Assembly: GCA_964400735.1 (NCBI GenBank)
Contig: CAYNVQ010000007.1
Coordinates: 62,001 to 126,000 of the forward strand
Length of the DNA stretch: 64,000 nt
From: CAYNVQ01 sp964400735
GTDB taxonomy: Bacteria; Acidobacteriota; Aminicenantia; Aminicenantales; Aminicenantaceae
Direction of reading: 5' to 3'
The notes under the pieces were generated by a model that was not told where the DNA came from, did no database searches, and worked only from the letters and a program-made list of their open reading frames with translations. Of the stretch, positions 9,124 through 17,233 are shown in pieces. Position 1 is the first letter of the stretch. Each line of letters starts with the position of its first letter. The position numbers and the translations under genes are program-made.

Positions 9124-10511
9124 TGGTCAAATCAACCTACAACAAGCTGAAAAACATCCACATGATCGGAATAGGCGGGACCGGAATGAGCGGGATTGCC
9201 GAAGTGCTTTTGAACCTGGGATACTCCATTTCAGGGACGGATATCAGCGAAAACGAAGCCACAGAAAGGCTGGCCCGACTGGGGGCGAATATCTCTATCG
9301 GTCACTCCGCCGATAAGGTAAGCGGTGCGAATGTTGTGGTCATATCCTCGGCCATCCAGATGGACAACGTGGAGGTAAAGGAAGCCAAGCGCCAGAAAAT
9401 TCCTATTATCCCCCGGGCTGAGATGCTGGCGGAGCTGATGAGAATGAAATACGGCGTGGCGGTTGCCGGTTCCCACGGGAAGACATCGACAACCTCCATG
9501 ATCGCCCAGGTGCTGGTGCAGGCAGGATTCGACCCCACCATCATCGTCGGCGGCCGGTTGAACACCATCGGAGCTCATGGCAAGCTGGGAACAGGGGAAT
9601 TCATCGTGGCCGAGGCCGATGAAAGCGACAGGTCCTTTCTCTACCTTTCCCCCTTCATGGCCGTTCTCACCAATCTGGATCATGAACATCTGGACCAGTA
9701 CAAGACCCTGGACGAGATCAAAAACACCTTTGTCAACTTCGCCAACAAAGTTCCTTTCTACAGTCCGATCATCATCTGTCTCGACGATCCCAACCTTCAA
9801 AGTTTGATCCCCAAGCTGGAAAGGAGGATTATCACCTACGGTTTTTCGGCCCAGGCCGATATTTTTTCTCGAGACCCTCGATTCAAAAACTTCACCAGCA
9901 CCTCGACGCTATACCGGAAGGGAAAAGAAATAGGAGAACTCCATCTCAACGTTCCGGGAGTCCATAGCATTTACAACGCTATGGCTGCCGTCGCGGTGGG
10001 GCTGGATCTGGACATTCCCGCGTCTACCGCCCTCGAAGCACTGGAAAAATATTCGGGCATCGGCCGCCGTTTCGAACTCAAAAAAGAGGTAAACGGCATC
10101 CTGATTATCGAAGACTATGCCCATCATCCCACCGAGATAAAAGCCACCCTCGAAGCCGCTAAGAAAGGATGGACGAACCGCACGGTGGTCATCTTCCAAC
10201 CCCACCGTTACTCGCGCCTATCCCTGTTGATGAAAGAATTCGCTACCTGTTTCAACCAAGCGGATATTTTGATCCTTACGGATATCTACCCCGCGGGAGA
10301 GAAACCGATAGAAGGGATCACTGGAGAAGCTCTGTTCAAAGAAGTCCAGGAATTCGGGCACAAGAATGTGATGTATGAAAGGGATAAGACAAAAATACCT
10401 GGGCTCGTGGAACAAATCGTCCTCCCCGAAGACATGGTATTCGTATTGGGGGCAGGAAACATAAACGGCATTATCCCAGAAATTATCAAACGCCTGGAAA
10501 GGAGGTCTTGA
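9123..10511 (+). CDS. murC: UDP-N-acetylmuramate:L-alanine ligase MurC
   Basis: Cytoplasmic Mur ligase that starts stem-peptide synthesis; 462 aa. The start is taken as the GTG at 9123, which shares one base with the murG TAG stop and lies 6 bases after an AGGAGG site; the open frame reaches an ATG at 9081 but that extension is murG sequence. GIGGTGMSG (16-24) is the nucleotide-sugar loop and GSHGKTST (116-123) the ATP loop. The EADESDRSFL and DYAHHPTEI segments are diagnostic for MurC. The next gene is ftsQ; murB and ddl, which often follow murC, are not here. Confidence 0.95.
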   Translation: MVKSTYNKLKNIHMIGIGGTGMSGIAEVLLNLGYSISGTDISENEATERLARLGANISIGHSADKVSGANVVVISSAIQMDNVEVKEAKRQKIPIIPRAEMLAELMRMKYGVAVAGSHGKTSTTSMIAQVLVQAGFDPTIIVGGRLNTIGAHGKLGTGEFIVAEADESDRSFLYLSPFMAVLTNLDHEHLDQYKTLDEIKNTFVNFANKVPFYSPIIICLDDPNLQSLIPKLERRIITYGFSAQADIFSRDPRFKNFTSTSTLYRKGKEIGELHLNVPGVHSIYNAMAAVAVGLDLDIPASTALEALEKYSGIGRRFELKKEVNGILIIEDYAHHPTEIKATLEAAKKGWTNRTVVIFQPHRYSRLSLLMKEFATCFNQADILILTDIYPAGEKPIEGITGEALFKEVQEFGHKNVMYERDKTKIPGLVEQIVLPEDMVFVLGAGNINGIIPEIIKRLERRS

Positions 10512-10513
10512 TC

Positions 10514-11383
10514 TTGGCTGTCAACATCCAGACGACGCGCAGACATAAGGGGGAGACCTTTCTCTCCGAAAAGGCCTCTTTCAGACGAAAGCGCGGGAAG
10601 ATCAAGACCAAAAAAATACACAGGAAAATAAAGCTGAAATCGAGACATATCATCATCTCGTTCTTGCTTCTCGTCGGCTTCTTCTACGGATTCTCACGGC
10701 TTTATCTCTTCTTGATTACCTGGGAAAAATTCAATATCCGGGAAATCGAAATAAGCTGCCAGAAGGATGAAGTCCGGTTGGATATTCAGCGATTTTTAGC
10801 CGGAAAATATTTGGGAAACCTTCTGCTTCTGGACATCGGAAAGCTCCAAGCCCGATTGACCTCCCACCGGTGGATCGAAGATGTCCATCTGCGGAAAATT
10901 TTTCCATCTACCTTGAGGATCGAAGCCCAAGAGAGAATTCCGGTGGCCATTCTGGTCAAGGAGCAATATTATTTGGTCGATAAAGAAGGGATTTTGCTCG
11001 AAGAGATATCCCCCAGCGACTGGCCTCACCTTCCTTTGCTCACCGATATAAACCGTTTTAAAAGTGATTTCGATATGAAGCTCGCCCTGGCCTGGGCTTG
11101 CTTGGAAAGCTTTGGGGAGGAGGAACGAGAACAGATCAGCGTGATGGACCTCAGCGAATACGAAAACGTGTCCATCCGCCTCAAAGACAGTGAAATCTGG
11201 CTGAAACTGGGAAATGAGCGGTTTTATGAAAAATACCAGGTCTTCCGCCACAATTCGGCTCTTTTTCAAAGGTATGGTCCGCTCGAATACATCGACTTCC
11301 GTTTTGAGGGCCGCTTCGTTCTGCGACCTCATCCCCAAAATGCAAGAATGAGCCCCTCAGGCTCTGAGAAGGAGGCTTTCTGA
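10514..11383 (+). CDS. ftsQ: Cell division protein FtsQ (POTRA-domain)
   Basis: Bitopic division protein linking early and late divisome components; about 289 aa. The N-terminal 45 residues are strongly basic, followed by one hydrophobic segment (HIIISFLLLVGFFYGFS) and a periplasmic POTRA/FtsQ region beginning NIREIEISC. Two adjacent TTG codons are candidate starts: TTG 10508 overlaps the murC stop but sits only 2 bases after AGGAGG, whereas TTG 10514 has an 8-base spacing and is preferred. No ATG or GTG is available near the N-terminus. Identity rests on topology, POTRA-like sequence and position between murC and ftsA. Confidence 0.85.
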   Translation: MAVNIQTTRRHKGETFLSEKASFRRKRGKIKTKKIHRKIKLKSRHIIISFLLLVGFFYGFSRLYLFLITWEKFNIREIEISCQKDEVRLDIQRFLAGKYLGNLLLLDIGKLQARLTSHRWIEDVHLRKIFPSTLRIEAQERIPVAILVKEQYYLVDKEGILLEEISPSDWPHLPLLTDINRFKSDFDMKLALAWACLESFGEEEREQISVMDLSEYENVSIRLKDSEIWLKLGNERFYEKYQVFRHNSALFQRYGPLEYIDFRFEGRFVLRPHPQNARMSPSGSEKEAF

Positions 11384-12606
11384 TGCCAAAAAATAGCTAT
11401 ATAGTCGGATTAGATATCGGAACGAAAAAAGTCGCTGCCATCATCGGCGAGATCACCGACGAAAAAAAAGTCGAAATCATCGGAATAGGAACGGCCGAAT
11501 CCAGAGGCTTGAGAAAAGGAGTGGTGGTGAACCTGGATTCGACCGTGGATGCTATTAAAAAGGCACAGGAAGAGGCCGAACTCATGGCTGGCGTGGAAAT
11601 AGACGCGGCCTTTATCGGGATTTCGGGGGCACACATCAAAAGCTTCAACAGCCGGGGCGTCATCGCCGTTTCTGGAAAAAACAGGGAGATCAGCCGGGAT
11701 GAGATCAAGCGTGTGATCGATCAATCCAAAGCCGTATCCATTCCCCCCGACCGGGAAATCATTCACATTATCCCTCAGGAATTCGTGGTCGATGAACAGG
11801 ATGGCATCAAGGATCCTCTCGGCATGAGCGGCATAAAGCTCGAAGTCAACGTTCACATCGTCACCGGCGCCATAACCTCTGTCCAGAACCTGAGGACCTG
11901 CGTGGCCAGAGCAGGAATCGAGATCGAAGAGGTCGTGCTCAACCAGATCGCCACCAGCTCCTCGGTACTGACCCATGATGAGAAGGAATTGGGCGTAGGC
12001 TTGATCGATATAGGGGGCGGAACGACGGAAGTGGCCATTTTCGAGCGGGGAAGCCTTTGGTACACCTCGGTCATTCCTATCGGCGGTGACAACTTCACCA
12101 ACGATATCGCCGTCGGATTGCGGACGCCTATACCGGATGCCGAAAAGATCAAAAAAAGATATGGATGCGTGTCCCATCCCCTTGTGGATGAACAGGAAAC
12201 CATCGAGGTTCCTACGGTCGGCCGGGGGAAAAAACCCCGGGTGCTCTCCAGGCAGCTTCTGGCCGACATCATCCATCCCCGGGCCGAGGAGATCTTCCGC
12301 CTCGTGGATAACGACATCAAAAGAATGGGATATGAGAAATCTCTGAACTCGGGGATCGTGATCACGGGAGGGACAGCCCTTCTGGATGGATTGGAAGAAG
12401 TGGCCGAAGAAATCTTCGACCTTCCCGTCAGGCGGGGAGATCCCAGTGGCGTCGGAGGGTTGGTGGACCGGGTCAGCACCCCTGACTTCGCGACCACCGT
12501 CGGCCTTATTCAGTATGGATACAATCTCTACCGGGAGAAAGGTCTCCCAAGAGACCGAAAAAAGGGCTTCTGGTCAAAAGTCAAAGATTGGCTAAAAGAG
12601 GCATAG
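11383..12606 (+). CDS. ftsA: Cell division protein FtsA
   Basis: Actin-like ATPase that tethers FtsZ filaments to the inner membrane; 407 aa. The phosphate-1 segment GLDIGTKKVAAIIGE opens the protein, the phosphate-2 segment IDIGGGTTEVA and the adenosine motif ITGGTALLDGL follow, and the SHS2/1C domain lies between. The C-terminus GFWSKVKDWLKEA is the expected amphipathic membrane-targeting helix. The ATG overlaps the ftsQ TGA by one base, and ftsZ starts 8 bases after its stop behind an AGGAGG site. Confidence 0.96.
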   Translation: MPKNSYIVGLDIGTKKVAAIIGEITDEKKVEIIGIGTAESRGLRKGVVVNLDSTVDAIKKAQEEAELMAGVEIDAAFIGISGAHIKSFNSRGVIAVSGKNREISRDEIKRVIDQSKAVSIPPDREIIHIIPQEFVVDEQDGIKDPLGMSGIKLEVNVHIVTGAITSVQNLRTCVARAGIEIEEVVLNQIATSSSVLTHDEKELGVGLIDIGGGTTEVAIFERGSLWYTSVIPIGGDNFTNDIAVGLRTPIPDAEKIKKRYGCVSHPLVDEQETIEVPTVGRGKKPRVLSRQLLADIIHPRAEEIFRLVDNDIKRMGYEKSLNSGIVITGGTALLDGLEEVAEEIFDLPVRRGDPSGVGGLVDRVSTPDFATTVGLIQYGYNLYREKGLPRDRKKGFWSKVKDWLKEA

Positions 12607-12614
12607 GAGGAAAA

Positions 12615-13826
12615 ATGGATAATTCTTTCAAAGGCAAACTCAAATTTCATCTGGTTGAGGAGCGTTTCGGAGCGAACATCAAGGTCATCGGGATTGGCGG
12701 CGGGGGAGGAAACGCCATCAACCGGATGATCGAGGCCGGCATCGAAGGCGTGGACTTCATCGCCGTCAACACCGACCTCCAAGCGCTCTCCAGCAACAGG
12801 GCTGGCCTCAAGATCCAAATCGGAGGACAACTCACTAAAGGGTTGGGAAGCGGAGGAAGACCGGACATCGGAAAGCAGGCGGCCATGGAGGACACGGAAA
12901 AGCTGATCGAGATCATCGAGGGCGCGGATATGGTGTTCCTGACCACCGGACTCGGCGGAGGAACAGGGACCGGCGCCACGCCGATTTTGGCCAATCTCGC
13001 ATCAGAGATGGACATTTTGGCCATCGCCATCGTGACCCTCCCCTTCGAGTTCGAGGGACGCATCCGTGCCAAACAGGCTAAAGAAGGATTGGACGATCTC
13101 AAGTCGGCCGTTGACACTGTTATCTCTATCCCCAACGAGAGACTTCTGGAAACCGTTAACCTGGATACCTCCATCCAGGATGCCTTCAAGATGGCCGATG
13201 ATATTCTGCGCCAGGCCGTTCAGGGTATTTCGGACTTGATCACCAAGCCTGGTCTGATCAACCTGGATTTCGCCGATGTCAAATCCATCATGAAGGGAAT
13301 GGGCATGGCCTTTATGGGAACCGGGATCGCCTCTGGAGAAAACAGGGCTGTGGATGCGGCTCAAAAAGCCATCTCTAGCCCGCTTCTCGTGGATACCTCC
13401 ATCGAAGGGGCTCATGGCGTGCTCATCAACATAACCGGCGGCAAGGACATCACCCTGCTCGAAGTCTCCAAAGCTTCCCAGCTCATTCACAGTCTGGCCC
13501 ATCCCGACGCCAACATCATTTTCGGCACGGTGGTCGATGAAGGCATGAAGGAGCTGGTCAAAGTGACCGTGATCGCCACAGGATTCGACCGGTCAGATGA
13601 GGATCAGGCCGTTGCCCCCGGAGATTACCATGTATCGCGCCCGAAGACACCGCCGCCGTTCGAGGTGCCGCAAGAAACACCTCCCTACATTTTCGAGCCA
13701 AAAGGAGGCGAGACCCTGTGGCAAAGACCTTCCTGGGAGAAACAATGGGAGCCCTTCGAAACGCCTTCCTTTATCCGGCGAAATAAGCAAACTTCCCTGA
13801 GAAAACACCCCCATGAACCGAGCTGA
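12615..13826 (+). CDS. ftsZ: Cell division GTPase FtsZ
   Basis: Tubulin-like GTPase forming the Z-ring; 403 aa. Start chosen at the ATG at 12615 after TAGGAGGAAAA; an in-frame ATG at 12588 lies in ftsA. The tubulin signature GGGTGTG is at 114-120 and the N-terminal glycine loop GIGGGGGNAINRM near 26-38. After a short proline-rich linker, the conserved C-terminal FtsA-binding peptide is ETPSFIRR (382-389). About 14 further residues, basic and polar, follow that peptide; their last codons overlap hutI, so the extension may be a by-product of the fused gene junction. Confidence 0.96.
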   Translation: MDNSFKGKLKFHLVEERFGANIKVIGIGGGGGNAINRMIEAGIEGVDFIAVNTDLQALSSNRAGLKIQIGGQLTKGLGSGGRPDIGKQAAMEDTEKLIEIIEGADMVFLTTGLGGGTGTGATPILANLASEMDILAIAIVTLPFEFEGRIRAKQAKEGLDDLKSAVDTVISIPNERLLETVNLDTSIQDAFKMADDILRQAVQGISDLITKPGLINLDFADVKSIMKGMGMAFMGTGIASGENRAVDAAQKAISSPLLVDTSIEGAHGVLINITGGKDITLLEVSKASQLIHSLAHPDANIIFGTVVDEGMKELVKVTVIATGFDRSDEDQAVAPGDYHVSRPKTPPPFEVPQETPPYIFEPKGGETLWQRPSWEKQWEPFETPSFIRRNKQTSLRKHPHEPS

Positions 13827-15093
13827 TTTTGCCCTGGTCGCCTGCGACCAACTCCTGACCTGCCGCAGCCCTATTCCGAAGAGAAAAGAATCCCTTCAGG
13901 ATGTCGGGCTCTTGGAAAAAGGCTGCATCGCCTCCTACAAGGGAAAGATCGTCTTTATCGGAGACGAAAAAGCTTTTCAGCAAGATGTCCGAATGGAAGA
14001 GGCCTCGGTTGTCCTCGACGGGAAAGGGCTCACCGGGCTTCCGGGATTCGTGGACCCTCACACCCACCTTCCTTTCGCCGGAAGCCGGGAAGAAGAATTT
14101 GCTTTGAGGGTTAAGGGGCACACCTACCTGGAGCTGGCGCGGAAAGGAATGGGCATTCAGACCTCCGTCAATGCTACCCGTCAAATTTCGGAAGCGGACC
14201 TTCTCTCTCTCTGCCTCTCCCGGCTCGACAGCATGCTTCTCCACGGCACGACGACGGTGGAAGCCAAAAGCGGCTATGGCTTGAACCTGGAGGACGAGCT
14301 CAAGCAGCTCCGTGTTTTGAAGCAGGCGGACAAGATCCATTCTGTCGACATCGTTCCTACCTTTCTGGGTGCCCACGAAGTGCCTAAAGAATACAAAGAC
14401 CGGAAACCGGAATATATGGACCTTCTTATACATAAAATTCTCCCCGAGGTCGAAAAAAATAACCTGGCGGAATTTTTCGACGTCTTCTGCGAGGAGGGCG
14501 TCTATTCGGTCGAGGAAACCAGATCTTTGATCCGGAAGGCCAAAGAAGCCGGTCTGAAGGCCAGGATTCACGCCGATGAATTCGTCCCTCTGGGAGGTGC
14601 TCAACTGGCTGCCGAAGAAGGAGCCGCTTCGGCCGACCATCTGATCGCCATAACCGAAGAAGGTATCCAAAAAATGGCCCAGAGCTCCACGGTCGCCACG
14701 CTTCTGCCCGGTGTGTCTTTTTTTCTGATGCAGGAGAAAAAAGCCCCGGCCCGAAAGCTGATCGATACGGGAGCCATCGCGGCCCTGGCGACCGATTTCA
14801 ATCCAGGAAGTTCCATGACCGAGTCCATGCTTTTTATCCTACAGCTTGCCGTCTTCACCCTTAAAATGGGGATCGAAGAAGCCATCAATGCTTCGACCAT
14901 CAATGCCTCCTATGCCCTGGGAAGACAAGAGCAAGTGGGAAGCCTGGAAGTCGGAAAAAAAATGGATCTCACCCTCTGGGAAGTGCCCAATTATTTCTGC
15001 CTTATCTATCACCTGGGAATCAACCCCCTAAAACACGTGATCAAAAACGGCAAACTGGCCGTCGAGAACGGAAAGATCTCAAAAAACTCCTGA
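13813..15093 (+). CDS. hutI: Imidazolonepropionase HutI
   Basis: Amidohydrolase-fold enzyme converting 4-imidazolone-5-propanoate to N-formimino-L-glutamate, third step of histidine degradation; 426 aa. The metal-binding pair is in DPHTHLPFAG (H83, H85), with GTTTVEAKSGYGL, the HADEF segment and the late ATDFNPGSS segment as further family marks. The ATG overlaps the last 14 bases of ftsZ, so it is probably translated from the dcw transcript. No hutH, hutU or formiminoglutamate-processing genes are in the window. Length and motifs leave little doubt about the family. Confidence 0.93.
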   Translation: MNRADFALVACDQLLTCRSPIPKRKESLQDVGLLEKGCIASYKGKIVFIGDEKAFQQDVRMEEASVVLDGKGLTGLPGFVDPHTHLPFAGSREEEFALRVKGHTYLELARKGMGIQTSVNATRQISEADLLSLCLSRLDSMLLHGTTTVEAKSGYGLNLEDELKQLRVLKQADKIHSVDIVPTFLGAHEVPKEYKDRKPEYMDLLIHKILPEVEKNNLAEFFDVFCEEGVYSVEETRSLIRKAKEAGLKARIHADEFVPLGGAQLAAEEGAASADHLIAITEEGIQKMAQSSTVATLLPGVSFFLMQEKKAPARKLIDTGAIAALATDFNPGSSMTESMLFILQLAVFTLKMGIEEAINASTINASYALGRQEQVGSLEVGKKMDLTLWEVPNYFCLIYHLGINPLKHVIKNGKLAVENGKISKNS

Positions 15094-15116
15094 TCTATCT
15101 GTTCTGGTTTCTTTTC

Positions 15117-16601
15117 CTATTTTTTTGGCTTGACCGGAGGTTTAAGGTCCGGAGGCAGTGGAGATTTATATTCTCTCCCTTTTTTCGCCTCTTCCCATTC
15201 CTTGCGCATCTTGGCGATGGTTTCGGGGTGGGAGAGAAGATCGAGCCCGGAGGCGGCCATGACCTTGGCCGCGGTCAGCATGGCCTTATGGCCGATGGAC
15301 ATCCCACCGCAGGCGACGATCGCCCAATGATGACCGGGAGACCCGATGGGATCACAGGCGATGCCCAGGGAAGTTGTCGGCGTCAGCCAGCTTACCTCGG
15401 CCACATCCGTGGAGCCTCCTCCCCAGCTCTTCTCCGGCAGGCGCAAAGGTTCGATCTCCATGCTCAGACCTTTCTCCTCGATCTTCAGATTTTTCTGGAT
15501 CTCCCGCGCATAAGCCTGTTCTTCTTCATCGAAGGGAGGAGAACCCACCAACTCCAGATTGGCATAAACCACCTCGTCTCCGGCTCTGTTGGGAAGCACT
15601 TCATGCACTCCGCTGATAAAATGAATTTTATAGGTCGTTTCTGTCATCATCGCTGCAGCTTCGATGATCTTCAGGACGCGCTGGTAGTCTTTCTCCACGC
15701 TCTCCCGGTCGATATCCCGCACATAATACCAGGCCTTCGTATAGTCGGGGACCACATTGGGGGCTCCGCCGCCGTTTACGATCACGTAGTGGATCCGGGC
15801 CGTTGGTTTTAGGTGCTCCCGGAGAAAATTCAGGCCCACATCGGTGAGCTCCACCGCATCCAGGGCACTCCTTGCGTCCCAAGGGTCGCCGGCGGCATGG
15901 GCGGTCCGTCCGAAAAATTCCACCTGGATCTGGTTCAAGGCGTTGCTGGAGTCTAGCCAGACGCCGTTCAAAGAACTCGGGTGCCACTGGATACAGCAGG
16001 ATAATCCGTCGAAAATCCCATCGCGGGCCATGAAGACTTTGCCCACAACCGTCTCCTCGGCAGGGCAACCGAAAAGTTTCACTGTCCCGGTAAGACCATT
16101 GCTGGCCATCGCCTCCTTCATGGCAACGGCCGCCGCCGTACTGGCGACACCGAATATGTTGTGCCCGCAACCGTGTCCCGGCGCCCCCTCTTCGATCGGC
16201 TGCTTGCGGGGAACTGTATCCTGGGAGAGGCCGGGCAGTGCATCGTATTCGGCCAGGATGCCGATAACGGGCTCGCCCGTCCCATAGGTGGCCACAAAGG
16301 CGGTGGGCATTCCGGCCGCTCCCCTCTCCACCTTGAATCCGTGTGCTTCCAGGTAGGAAGCCAGAAGCTCCGACGATCGATACTCCTCCATGGCCAGCTC
16401 GGCCCACCTCCAGATTTTCCCGTTTATCTGGCTGAGCTCTGGCATGGCCCCATCCAGCCAGGTGAAAGCTGCTTTTTTCAGAGGAGTCATTTTGGCCGGT
16501 TTGACCTTTATGACAAATGGGTCTTTCTCCGTCTGGTCGGCGCTGACAGACACGGAAAAGATAAAAAACAAAGTTAGGACCAAGGAACATATTCTTTTCA
16601 T
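15117..16601 (-). CDS. Exported M20-family amidohydrolase (AbgB-like)
   Basis: Metal-dependent amidohydrolase or carboxypeptidase-like enzyme, 494 aa. The start is the ATG at 16601, preceded by a strong AAGGAGGTCCC site; the N-terminus (MKRICSLVLTLFFIFSVSVSA) is a clear signal peptide, predicting a periplasmic or surface enzyme. M20 metal motifs are present: GILAEYDALPG, GHGCGHN and CPAEET. The dimerisation-domain segment GRTAHAAGDPWDARSALDAVEL matches AbgB/HipO-type members that cleave N-acyl amino acids or aminobenzoyl-glutamate. The C-terminal tail is Lys/Pro rich. The substrate cannot be told from sequence; the family usually stays in the cytoplasm, so export is notable. It converges on hutI with a 23-bp gap. 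Confidence 0.86.
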   Translation of the reverse strand: MKRICSLVLTLFFIFSVSVSADQTEKDPFVIKVKPAKMTPLKKAAFTWLDGAMPELSQINGKIWRWAELAMEEYRSSELLASYLEAHGFKVERGAAGMPTAFVATYGTGEPVIGILAEYDALPGLSQDTVPRKQPIEEGAPGHGCGHNIFGVASTAAAVAMKEAMASNGLTGTVKLFGCPAEETVVGKVFMARDGIFDGLSCCIQWHPSSLNGVWLDSSNALNQIQVEFFGRTAHAAGDPWDARSALDAVELTDVGLNFLREHLKPTARIHYVIVNGGGAPNVVPDYTKAWYYVRDIDRESVEKDYQRVLKIIEAAAMMTETTYKIHFISGVHEVLPNRAGDEVVYANLELVGSPPFDEEEQAYAREIQKNLKIEEKGLSMEIEPLRLPEKSWGGGSTDVAEVSWLTPTTSLGIACDPIGSPGHHWAIVACGGMSIGHKAMLTAAKVMAASGLDLLSHPETIAKMRKEWEEAKKGREYKSPLPPDLKPPVKPKK

Positions 16602-16742
16602 GGGACCTCCTTCTTTTGAGCGTGTCCAGTATTGGACAAAGGGATGAAACCCTTCGATCGCGAGACATTCGAAGAAAGGGATAATTCGAAAGGCATAACA
16701 TAGGTTAATAACAGAATCATCCAATCAAATCAACAACGCGAC

Positions 16743-16859
16743 TTACGCTGAAAAAAATATGTGGCTGCCTTTTTATCTTACTTTTTCAAATCCCAATAGT
16801 TCCAAGGCTTTTATCACTTTGCGACTGGGTAATGGCTTCAGCTTTATTAAGTTTGGACC
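16743..16859 (-). pseudogene. hicA: hicA toxin remnant with in-frame stop
   Basis: Directly downstream of hicB on the same strand, the frame after the hicB stop reads LKPLPSRKVIKALELLGFEKVR, then a TAA, then KGSHIFF and another stop. This is the N-terminal half of a HicA mRNA interferase: the stop falls where the family has glutamine in VRQKGSH, so a single CAA to TAA change explains it, and the catalytic-histidine motif GSH lies just after the break. No start codon is obvious and the frame ends nine codons after the break, so the gene is dead in more than one way. Too short for automatic ORF calling. Confidence 0.7.
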
Positions 16860-17063
16860 TCAATTTTTTTGAATTCCGACAAAATTCAATTCCTTCGGAA
16901 TATTCTTTTTAACCTCAAGATACAATTCGATAGCTTCTTTCATTCTTTCTCGAAGCTTATCAAGGCTTTTCGCCTGTGTGTGACATCCGGGAAGTTCGGG
17001 AACGAACCCAACACAATAACCGTCTTCATCCTGTTCTATAATGATATTGTAGTGTCTTTTCAT
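16860..17063 (-). CDS. hicB: HicB-like antitoxin / UPF0150-type protein
   Basis: Small protein of 67 aa with the HicB partial RNase-H-like fold: residues 1-55 read as strand-strand-helix with DGYCVGFVPELPGCHTQAKS, the typical family centre, followed by an amphipathic helix. No separate DNA-binding domain is present at the C-terminus. An AGGTGAG site precedes the ATG. In family context it would neutralise HicA and regulate its own operon, but the adjacent hicA is broken, so this may be an orphan antitoxin. Base composition around it is more AT-rich than in neighbouring genes. Confidence 0.82.
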   Translation of the reverse strand: MKRHYNIIIEQDEDGYCVGFVPELPGCHTQAKSLDKLRERMKEAIELYLEVKKNIPKELNFVGIQKN

Positions 17064-17204
17064 TTTCTCACCTCAGGATTATCAACCCATTATTGATGAT
17101 ATCATTATATGTCATCATTCTGTGGGATTCAAATGTCCGAACCTATATGAAGGCTGTTTGGTGGTTTTCTTTACTGCGGATTTTTGTCTTTTTTTTTTTT
17201 GCAT

Positions 17205-17210
17205 TATAAT
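17205..17210 (+). promoter_or_regulatory. Candidate -10 box of the VWFA-related gene
   Basis: A perfect TATAAT lies 23 bases before the ATG at 17234, after an 11-base T-tract. No convincing -35 hexamer is seen at the right spacing (TTTTTG at 17182-17187 is the best), so this is only a candidate. Confidence 0.4.
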
Positions 17211-17233
17211 TAAGGCATCAGGATTTTAGTTCA

